This document shows, in pieces, positions 1 through 5,403 of a stretch of DNA of 5,403 bases (within the stretch, counting starts at the first letter, position 1; every line of letters begins with the position of its first letter). The translations under genes and the position numbers were made by a program. Under the pieces are notes generated by a model. It was given only the letters and a program-made list of their open reading frames with translations, did no database searches and had not been told where the DNA came from. Source of the DNA: Prevotellaceae bacterium (lineage in GTDB: Bacteria > Bacteroidota > Bacteroidia > Bacteroidales > UBA932); the NCBI GenBank assembly GCA_031259935.1, contig JAIRKV010000003.1:1-5403 (forward strand), given 5' to 3'.

Positions 1-12
1 ATAATATTTTTT

Positions 13-20
13 TATTTTTG
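13..20 (+). promoter_or_regulatory. Candidate Bacteroidota -7 promoter box upstream of cas10
   Basis: The eight bases TATTTTTG match the Bacteroidota sigma-ABfr -7 consensus TAnnTTTG exactly. They lie 44 bases before the cas10 start codon, which would place transcription start near position 27 and give a leader of about 40 bases. The partner -33 TTTG element would fall left of the window and cannot be checked. The match sits in a T-rich run where chance matches are common, so this is tentative. If real, it drives the whole csm operon. Confidence 0.4.
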
Positions 21-64
21 CACCGTAAAACATAAATTAAAATACAACAGAAATAAAATACAAT

Positions 65-1384
65 ATGAATAATTATTTTTTAAAATGTGACATATCTGGT
101 ATCCAATCGTTTATATTTAACGTTCCGTCAGATGGTGCGACCCGGGAAATAAAAAAGCGATCGATTTTTATAACAAAAATTTCAGACGGCTGTTTAGAAA
201 AATTTCGACAAAAATTTAATTCCCAAGATCTATACAATGGCGGAGGAAATTTTTACGTGCGCATAGTGTCGGAATCAAACGATGCAGCGATACGGAAATT
301 CATCGCGGACGTCCAAAAGTCATATTTGCAATTAGATGTTTTTCCATATTTTGCTTTCATAAAAGATAATGGAGATGATGTCGGCGAACTGTTACTGAAA
401 GTGAATCATGAAATGCAAAAAGCCAAACTTCAACGACCGCTTACAGCAGGGTTACTGGATACGGAATTGCCTGATTTTGGGAATATTGATATTCGCAAAT
501 TAAACGCCGATATTAACGGACAGGTTCCCAAAGACAGTTACGGTAATTTTCTTGACTTTGATATGATATCGGCAAAATCCGAAGGTGATGACAAATTAGC
601 CGCTATAAAACTTGATGTGGATGACCTCGGACAATTATTTCGTAATTTGAGTGAAAATGACTATAAAACATTGTCTGACGCGTTAAAAGATTTCTTCAAT
701 GAAAAATTACGGAATTTGATTATCGACAAAAAAATGACGCAAAACATTTATGTAGTATTTTCAGGCGGAGATGACTGTTTTCTTATTGGGAGTTGGAATG
801 TGATTTTTGATTTGGCAATCGAGATGAGAAACAGTTTTCAAGAATTTCAAGAGGAATTGAAACAGAAAATTCAACTTCCAAAAAAAGAAATTACTTTTTC
901 TGCCGGCATTGTTGTTGTTCCGGCTAAATATCCAATGATACGGCTTACCGAAGAAGTAGAAGAAGCGCTTGACAGTTCCAAAAGGGCACAAAATAAAAAC
1001 AGCATTACGGTTTTTGGCAAGACCATCAGTTGGAACGAATTTAAAAATTCACAAGAAATTGCAGCACAGTTAAAGATGCTTATATCGGAAAAGGGAGAAT
1101 CCGGGAGCCTTATTGAAAGGATAAAATCAAGCAATATCGGCTTCGATAAATTGCAGAAAAAAGCACAGGATGGATATATCAATATTCCTAAGGTATGGCG
1201 ATTGAAATATTATTTGCGAAATGTTAAAGAAGAGAACAAAACGGAAATAGAAAAACTTTTTGAAAACTATTCGCAGGCTATTGTAAAAACCTTTTTAGGT
1301 AAAGATTGTGTAAACCCCGAGTTGTATCCCATTGCTGCTCGCTGGGCAGAATTATTGTTAAAAAAACCGGAAAAAACAAATTAA
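65..1384 (+). CDS. cas10: Compact Cas10/Csm1, HD-less, with intact GGDD cyclase motif
   Basis: This is the large subunit of the type III-A effector complex. Target RNA binding switches on its Palm domains to make cyclic oligoadenylate or a related messenger. Residues 9-18 carry the DISGIQ-FIF signature that opens Palm1 in Csm1 and Cmr2. Palm1 continues with a KRS segment (residues 31-33) and GGGN (59-62). DVDDLG (184-189) precedes the GGDD motif (234-237), followed by SAG (279-281) and KYP (288-290) and a helical C-terminal domain ending in AARWAELL. Family members are usually about 750-850 aa; this one is 439. Only eight residues precede DISGIQ, so the HD nuclease domain is absent. The protein has a single histidine (115), and its four cysteines (8, 43, 238, 415) are too far apart for the usual zinc ribbon. 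An in-frame TAA at 38-40 rules out a longer start. No Shine-Dalgarno sequence is visible. The family call is firm; cyclase activity is inferred from GGDD. Confidence 0.95.
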   Translation: MNNYFLKCDISGIQSFIFNVPSDGATREIKKRSIFITKISDGCLEKFRQKFNSQDLYNGGGNFYVRIVSESNDAAIRKFIADVQKSYLQLDVFPYFAFIKDNGDDVGELLLKVNHEMQKAKLQRPLTAGLLDTELPDFGNIDIRKLNADINGQVPKDSYGNFLDFDMISAKSEGDDKLAAIKLDVDDLGQLFRNLSENDYKTLSDALKDFFNEKLRNLIIDKKMTQNIYVVFSGGDDCFLIGSWNVIFDLAIEMRNSFQEFQEELKQKIQLPKKEITFSAGIVVVPAKYPMIRLTEEVEEALDSSKRAQNKNSITVFGKTISWNEFKNSQEIAAQLKMLISEKGESGSLIERIKSSNIGFDKLQKKAQDGYINIPKVWRLKYYLRNVKEENKTEIEKLFENYSQAIVKTFLGKDCVNPELYPIAARWAELLLKKPEKTN

Positions 1385-1408
1385 ATAACAAATTAAAAAT
1401 TTATAATT
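1385..1408 (+). promoter_or_regulatory. A/T-only style translation leader of csm2
   Basis: The 24 bases between cas10 and csm2 contain one C and otherwise only A and T, with a TTATAATT stretch touching the ATG. There is no purine-rich Shine-Dalgarno sequence. Bacteroidota commonly start translation from such unstructured A/T-rich leaders, so this probably acts as the ribosome entry region. It could also hide a weak internal promoter, but no TAnnTTTG box is present. Confidence 0.4.
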
Positions 1409-1918
1409 ATGTCGAATTATCCACAACAAAATCAAAAAAGAGGAAACAATTTTCAAAATCCTCATTCTAATAAAAAGAAAGAAACCAAAACATTCGATGA
1501 GCTTGCAAAAGAGGTGAAAGACAGTATTTTCAGAGATAATTTTGATGAAATATTGCAAATGAGTAAAACACCACAGTTAGATAATCTGCTATACTCGATT
1601 GAAATATTTGCAGGTCGTTCGCAAGTGGAAAATCCTACCAAAAAGCAACTGGGAGCGACCGTAACGACAAGTCAGTTGCGCAATGTTTATGACAAAGTAC
1701 TAAAAACAAAACATGTAAACGATCTGAAAATGATTCGTCCACAATTGGCTTATATTGCAGGGCGAGAGAAGGGTGTTGAGGTTCAGAAATTCTTAGCATT
1801 TTTAGATTTTCTGATTAAATCTATCCACAACAACGAACAGGTTAAAGAATTTAAAGTGTTTTTTGAAGCTGTCGTTGCCTATCACAAATTTTATGGTAAA
1901 AAAAATAATCAAAATTAG
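1409..1918 (+). CDS. csm2: Csm2, small (Cas11-type) subunit of the type III-A complex
   Basis: Csm2 is a small helical protein that lines the inner filament of the Csm complex beside Csm3 and contacts the crRNA-target duplex. The family signatures are clear: TTSQLRNVYDKV starting at residue 86, IRPQLAYIAGR at 109-119, and the C-terminal block FFEAVVAYHKFYGKK from residue 151. At 169 aa it is somewhat longer than typical Csm2 proteins. The excess is mainly an N-terminal tail of about 28 residues rich in Gln, Asn and Lys that looks disordered. The first ATG after the A/T-rich leader gives this tail, and the next in-frame ATG (residue 51) would cut into the conserved fold. The gene ends five bases before csm3. 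No catalytic function is expected. Confidence 0.94.
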   Translation: MSNYPQQNQKRGNNFQNPHSNKKKETKTFDELAKEVKDSIFRDNFDEILQMSKTPQLDNLLYSIEIFAGRSQVENPTKKQLGATVTTSQLRNVYDKVLKTKHVNDLKMIRPQLAYIAGREKGVEVQKFLAFLDFLIKSIHNNEQVKEFKVFFEAVVAYHKFYGKKNNQN

Positions 1919-1923
1919 AAAAT

Positions 1924-2550
1924 ATGAAATTAGAACGCACAAAAACAGTAAGAGGAACGATTCTGCTTGAATCGGGATTACACATAGGAGGTTCAAAATC
2001 GTCGCTGGACATTGGCGGATTGGATTCACCTGTTATAAAAACGCCGCAGGGTATTCCGTATATTCCCGGAAGCTCGTTAAAAGGTAAAATCCGCTCATTG
2101 CTCGGATTGAAAGAGGGAAGCAAAGACGTGAATACCGACCCTCCGTTGCTCAAAAAAATGTTTGGCTATCAAGGCAGCAGCGGAAACAGTAACGACGGGG
2201 AAATATCTCGATTAATATTCAGGGATGCTCCTTTGGATACGGAGCATTTCGAGAAAAATTTCAAAGATAAAGACTCCGTGCTCGAAACCGATTTTACCGA
2301 AGCCAAATGGGAAAACACAATAAACCGGTTTGAAGGAAAGGCAAAATCCGGCGGACTTCGGCAATTGGAACGCGTGCCTGCAGGCGCTCAATTTAACTTT
2401 GAAATTATAATCAATGTATTTGATACAGATAAAGATATTGACATTGAAAAAGAATTAAAAGAAGGCTTAGCGCTTTTGGAAAACAACTATTTGGGCGGCA
2501 GTGGCTCTCGCGGCTATGGAAAAGTGAGCATCAAATATGAAATATCGTAA
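1924..2550 (+). CDS. csm3: Csm3, Cas7-type backbone subunit and target RNA endonuclease
   Basis: Csm3 forms the repeated backbone that holds the crRNA and cuts the bound target RNA at 6-nucleotide intervals. The sequence shows the RAMP fold hallmarks: LHIGG at 19-23, LDSPVIK at 33-39, IPYIPGSSLKGKIR at 44-57, and the C-terminal glycine-rich loop LGGSGSRGYGK at 190-200. Asp34 in LDSPV lines up with the catalytic Asp33 of Streptococcus thermophilus Csm3 (IDSPV), so RNase activity is expected to be retained. The length of 208 aa is normal for the family. The gene lies five bases after csm2 and two bases before csm4, so translation is probably coupled. It has no Shine-Dalgarno sequence. Parts of this gene are much richer in G+C than cas10 or the CARF gene. 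Confidence 0.96.
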   Translation: MKLERTKTVRGTILLESGLHIGGSKSSLDIGGLDSPVIKTPQGIPYIPGSSLKGKIRSLLGLKEGSKDVNTDPPLLKKMFGYQGSSGNSNDGEISRLIFRDAPLDTEHFEKNFKDKDSVLETDFTEAKWENTINRFEGKAKSGGLRQLERVPAGAQFNFEIIINVFDTDKDIDIEKELKEGLALLENNYLGGSGSRGYGKVSIKYEIS

Positions 2551-2552
2551 AT

Positions 2553-3557
2553 ATGCAGGCTATTATATTAAAATCAGGCGCAGGCACACGCTTCCATTTC
2601 GGTGAAGTGCTGGGAAGCGCTGAAGGTAAAAATGCCAATGCGCAGCAAGCCATTTCATCGATTTTACATTCCGACACTCTTTTTTCGGCAATTGTAAATG
2701 CATGGGCGCTTCGGAATCCCGAAACTGTTGATTCATTTATCGCCGCCTGTCGAAGCAATGAATTTAAAATTTCTTCAGGCTTCTATTGTTTGAAAACCGG
2801 CGAACGAACTGTCTTTTTTCTCCCCAAACCGGTATCACTTAATTTGTGTACTGCAAATGACCCGAAAGCATTGAAACGTGTAAAAATGATTTCCGTCGGC
2901 GTATGGGAAAAAGGATTGTTGCCGGATGATTGGCTTGATAAAAACAAATGCACTTTATTGCAAAACAATACGATTGTAGCGCTGAAAGAAGAAGTAAATG
3001 AAAACATGAAATTGTATGAATTGCAAACTTCGCCCAAAATAAAAGCCCGAACAGAAAACAGAGAAGACAGTTTTTTCTGGCAAACCAATTTGCATTTGCT
3101 CTCCGACGAAAATCATACGGTGAACTGGTATTTTATTGTTGAAAATAAATTAAATGATGCTCTTAATAACCATTTGACCGATGCCTTACAAACTTTGATG
3201 CATTTGGGCATTGGTGGCGAACGTTCGTCGGGATGCGGCAGCCTGACAGACTTCGAAAAGTTGAATTTTTCGTTGAATTTGCCCGACACGCAACCCTACC
3301 ATGCAAGCATTTCACTGGTAATACCGAAAAAAGATGAATTGTCGGACAACTGTTTTTATCTTACCGTAAAACGCGGAGGACGCTATTTTGACAATAACGA
3401 ACACTTGAAAATGGTTCAGGCATTGATTGAAGGCGCTGTTTTTGAAAAAAACATTCAAGGACAAATAGTTGCACTGAAAGAACAGCCGCTTGTTTTACGC
3501 TATGGGCTGAGCCTGACGCTCCCGCTACATGATAATTTTGTAAATAATTTAATATGA
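2553..3557 (+). CDS. csm4: Csm4, Cas5-type subunit capping the crRNA 5' end
   Basis: Csm4 binds the 5' handle of the crRNA and anchors Cas10 to the base of the Csm3 filament. Evidence is the N-terminal RAMP strand with FHFGE at 14-18, the conserved SDTLFSAI at 40-47, and the glycine-rich loop HLGIGGERSSGCGSL at 217-231, which resembles the G-S-GxG loop of Csm4. A C-terminal RYGLSLTLPL segment matches the usual end of the family. The length of 334 aa is close to the usual 300 or so. The ATG sits two bases after the csm3 stop, and the gene's last four bases overlap the csm5 start (ATGA). No enzymatic residues are expected; its role is structural. Confidence is high from both sequence and gene order. 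Confidence 0.93.
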   Translation: MQAIILKSGAGTRFHFGEVLGSAEGKNANAQQAISSILHSDTLFSAIVNAWALRNPETVDSFIAACRSNEFKISSGFYCLKTGERTVFFLPKPVSLNLCTANDPKALKRVKMISVGVWEKGLLPDDWLDKNKCTLLQNNTIVALKEEVNENMKLYELQTSPKIKARTENREDSFFWQTNLHLLSDENHTVNWYFIVENKLNDALNNHLTDALQTLMHLGIGGERSSGCGSLTDFEKLNFSLNLPDTQPYHASISLVIPKKDELSDNCFYLTVKRGGRYFDNNEHLKMVQALIEGAVFEKNIQGQIVALKEQPLVLRYGLSLTLPLHDNFVNNLI

Positions 3558-4657
3558 CAACAACTACTAAATTAGAGATAACAACACTTTCGCCCGTGAC
3601 CATTGGCTCTGGAGCAGAATGGTCGCCATACGCCGATTATGTGATAGACAAAGACAAAGACCTGTTTTATTTATTAGACCGAAATAAAATTATAAAAAAG
3701 ATTGCCGAAAACGACAGATGGCTGGAACAGTATGTCAATGGTGTAGCTTCCGGGATGAATAATAACCGCAGCGAGTTTGATCTGAAAATATTTCTGACTG
3801 ACATCCTGCGCGAAAGTATTGACAATATGAGTGTATTTCGTTGCCATGTATTATCCGACAAAGTAAGCCGCAAACTTCCTGTTAAAGCCTTGTTAAGGAC
3901 GCCGTTATATGACGCTTATATTCCGGGAAGCACGCTCAAGGGAGCGTTTAAAACAGTATTAATGTACAAGAAGATAAAAAATGCAGATATAGAATTGGTA
4001 TTACAATATTGCGCTTTGTCCGACCAGCGTGAACGCGATATAGAAATTAACGGATGGCTTGAGAAACAGGAACAGAAGATTGAAGGGCAAGAACTACGAT
4101 CGAAAATAATTCAACAGGTTACAGACAGCACGCCTATACCCAAAGAAAATTCAATAATAGTAGATTGCTGGCGCAATATGCCGTTGCGGTTCGATTGCAT
4201 AAGAGAAAAGGCAACCTCGCAATTTGAACTGACACTGAATAAATATACCTGGCAGGAACTGGCAGAAAATATCAACTCTTTTTCGCATGATACACTTGTA
4301 AGAGAATTTAATTTACTTGAAGACGATGATAAAAATAAAGAATACATGGATGAATTGGAGAAGATTTTGGATTCATGCGATAAATCTCCGGCAAACGTAG
4401 CATATATGAGAATCGGCTTTGGTAAAGGCTATTTTGCCAATTCCATAGGAGATGCGCTGTTTGCTTATATTGAAGATTTAGAAGATGCGCAAACAAAACA
4501 AAAGATGGAGAACATATTCCAGAAATACCTGCAGCGTATTTTTAAAAAAGGCAACAAAATAATACAGAATTTCGATATGTATAAATTCCCGCGCACGCAT
4601 TTACACACAATCAAGCAGCAAAAACCGTTAGGCTGGATAAAAATTGAAAAGGTATAA
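3554..4657 (+). CDS. csm5: Csm5, Cas7-type subunit at the crRNA 3' end
   Basis: Csm5 caps the end of the Csm filament opposite Cas10 and contacts the 3' part of the crRNA; in studied systems it helps recruit nucleases that trim the crRNA. Family signatures are the N-terminal LSPVTIGSG near residues 12-20, YIPGSTLKGAFK starting at residue 122, a glycine-rich RIGFGKGY segment at 286-293, and the C-terminal FPRTHLH followed by PLGWIKIE. The length of 367 aa is normal. The middle (about residues 140-275) is charged and probably mostly helical. The start codon overlaps the csm4 stop as ATGA, which indicates translational coupling. An alternative label would be a generic RAMP protein, but the C-terminal motif and gene order favour Csm5. 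Confidence 0.93.
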   Translation: MTTTTKLEITTLSPVTIGSGAEWSPYADYVIDKDKDLFYLLDRNKIIKKIAENDRWLEQYVNGVASGMNNNRSEFDLKIFLTDILRESIDNMSVFRCHVLSDKVSRKLPVKALLRTPLYDAYIPGSTLKGAFKTVLMYKKIKNADIELVLQYCALSDQRERDIEINGWLEKQEQKIEGQELRSKIIQQVTDSTPIPKENSIIVDCWRNMPLRFDCIREKATSQFELTLNKYTWQELAENINSFSHDTLVREFNLLEDDDKNKEYMDELEKILDSCDKSPANVAYMRIGFGKGYFANSIGDALFAYIEDLEDAQTKQKMENIFQKYLQRIFKKGNKIIQNFDMYKFPRTHLHTIKQQKPLGWIKIEKV

Positions 4658-4678
4658 GTTGCGACATAATAAAAGAAC

Positions 4679-5403
4679 ATGAATAGAAAAATATTTTTAA
4701 GTTTTTTGGGCACAAACGATTATGTAGAATGTGTCTATTCGTATAAAGATTATCATAGTGCTGTTGTTAAATTTGTTCAATCAGCATTAATTGATATGTG
4801 TTGTAAGGAATGGGGTAAGGATGATGAAATATTAATATTTACAACAGAGGAAGCATTAAATAAAAATTGGGAAAAGTTAGGACAGGAATGTAAAGCCCGA
4901 ATTTCGATGAAAAACATTGATATTCCAAATGGAAAAGATGAAGAAGAGATTTGGAAAATATTTGAGATTATCTATAATCAATTAGAAAATAATGATGAAC
5001 TGTATGTAGATATTACCCATAGTTTTCGTTCTATTCCATTATTGGCTTCTTCTTTATTGCAATATGCCAAATCGCTGAAAAATATTTCGGTACAAGCCAT
5101 TTATTACGGCGCATTTGATACTTTGGGAAACGCAAGAGATATTAAGATACGGATTCCTAATCCCACCGACAGGATTGTGCCAATCTTTGATTTAAATGCA
5201 TTCTCTAAGATTCAGGATTGGTCGGTTGCAGCTAATGATTTCATCTGTTATGGAAATACACAACGCTTATGTGAATTAACAGCGAACGATATCAAACCTG
5301 TTCTTAGCCAAACGCAAATAGAGAATAAAGCCGCAAGGAATTTAAATGCGTTGAATAAAAAAATCAAAGAAGTCAGCTTGAATATCAGAACTAACAGAGG
5401 GAA
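4679..5403 (+). CDS. CARF-domain type III accessory protein, TM1812/Csx1 (Csx2) group, 3' truncated by window
   Basis: Proteins of this group sense cyclic oligoadenylate made by Cas10 through a Rossmann-like CARF domain and usually carry a C-terminal HEPN ribonuclease. The 241 visible residues begin with KIFLSFLGTNDY (4-15), typical of the TM1812 (TIGR02221) family. The CARF signature VDITHSFRS, a DxTH variant, lies at 110-118. Residues 138-210 (QAIYYGAFD, then a helical stretch with an NDF segment) match the usual link towards the effector domain. The HEPN motif RxxxxH (R-X4-6-H) is not seen because the frame is still open at the window edge, so ribonuclease activity is only inferred. The first ATG follows an in-frame TAA at 4670-4672. 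The gene lies 21 bases after csm5, with no promoter-like box between, so co-transcription is likely. It occupies the place where Csm6 often sits, but its N-terminus fits TM1812 better than Csm6. Confidence 0.88.
   Translation, partial: MNRKIFLSFLGTNDYVECVYSYKDYHSAVVKFVQSALIDMCCKEWGKDDEILIFTTEEALNKNWEKLGQECKARISMKNIDIPNGKDEEEIWKIFEIIYNQLENNDELYVDITHSFRSIPLLASSLLQYAKSLKNISVQAIYYGAFDTLGNARDIKIRIPNPTDRIVPIFDLNAFSKIQDWSVAANDFICYGNTQRLCELTANDIKPVLSQTQIENKAARNLNALNKKIKEVSLNIRTNRG

Larger units (their letters stand above)
65..5403 (+). other. Type III-A CRISPR-Cas effector operon (interference and signalling genes only)
   Basis: Six same-strand genes lie with gaps of 24, 5, 2, -4 and 21 bases, consistent with one transcript. 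The order cas10-csm2-csm3-csm4-csm5 is the canonical III-A order. The same family set occurs in Thermotoga maritima (TM1812 to TM1807), where the CARF gene lies at the other end beside csm1. No terminator-like hairpin was noticed between genes. No CRISPR repeats, cas6 or adaptation genes are present here, so crRNA production must depend on loci outside the window. Confidence 0.9.

Noticed and set aside
1..72. A forward frame open from position 1 to the TAA at 70-72, overlapping the cas10 start, which might be the tail of an upstream gene.
   Set aside because: It is only 23 codons inside the window, its composition is A/T-driven with no recognisable motif, and it contains the promoter-like box. 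The left edge prevents a firm decision, so it is not annotated.
871..1182. Reverse-strand open frame of 103 codons inside cas10.
   Set aside because: It lies wholly antisense to conserved Cas10 Palm2 coding sequence and its translation has no family features.
1851..2153. Reverse-strand open frame of 100 codons across the csm2-csm3 junction.
   Set aside because: It is antisense to two conserved genes, and its translation is the mirror of the Csm3 RAMP motifs.
2783..3088. Reverse-strand open frame of 101 codons inside csm4.
   Set aside because: It is a shadow of csm4 with no leader, no motif and no neighbour on that strand.
4465..4713. Reverse-strand open frame rich in Phe, Ile and Cys that resembles a membrane protein.
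   Set aside because: The hydrophobicity comes from reading A-rich Lys codons of csm5 backwards; it overlaps the csm5 end and the CARF gene start.
4679..5403. Naming the last gene csm6.
   Set aside because: The FLGT start and DITHSFRS motif fit the TM1812/Csx1 group, and the HEPN half needed for a closer assignment is outside the window.
4679..5403. Treating the last gene as a broken gene.
   Set aside because: The frame is open without stops to the last base, so the truncation is only the window edge.

Overview
This window carries most of a type III-A (Csm) CRISPR-Cas effector operon. All genes are on the + strand in the order cas10/csm1 - csm2 - csm3 - csm4 - csm5, followed by a CARF-domain accessory nuclease gene of the TM1812/Csx1 (Csx2) group that is cut by the right edge. 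The first five genes are complete. No cas6, cas1, cas2 or CRISPR array lies in the window.

The host looks like a member of the Bacteroidota. None of the six genes has a recognisable Shine-Dalgarno sequence. Start codons instead follow very A/T-rich leaders (23 of 24 bases before csm2 are A or T). The only promoter-like element, at 13-20, fits the Bacteroidota -7 box TAnnTTTG. This is an inference from style; no taxonomic marker is present.

Layout: 1-64 is an A/T-rich leader with the promoter-like box. 65-1384 is a very short Cas10 (439 aa) that starts directly at the DISGIQ motif of the first Palm domain. It has no HD nuclease domain and no zinc ribbon but keeps an intact GGDD cyclase motif. 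1409-1918 is csm2 (small subunit), 1924-2550 csm3 (backbone and RNase), 2553-3557 csm4 (Cas5-like crRNA 5' end subunit), and 3554-4657 csm5 (Cas7-like crRNA 3' end subunit). 4679-5403 is the CARF gene, with its C-terminal effector part beyond the window. Gaps are 24, 5, 2, -4 and 21 bases, as expected for one transcription unit.

How they should work together: Csm2-5 with Cas10 assemble on a mature crRNA and bind complementary RNA. Csm3 keeps the position of the catalytic aspartate (Asp34), so target RNA cutting is expected. Cas10 keeps GGDD, so synthesis of a nucleotide second messenger is expected, probably cyclic oligoadenylate. It cannot have the HD-dependent ssDNase activity. The downstream CARF protein is the obvious receiver of the signal. 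The system therefore reads as an RNA-cutting, signalling-dependent type III-A variant without its own DNase. Type III-A itself is well described; the compact Cas10 is the most unusual element here.
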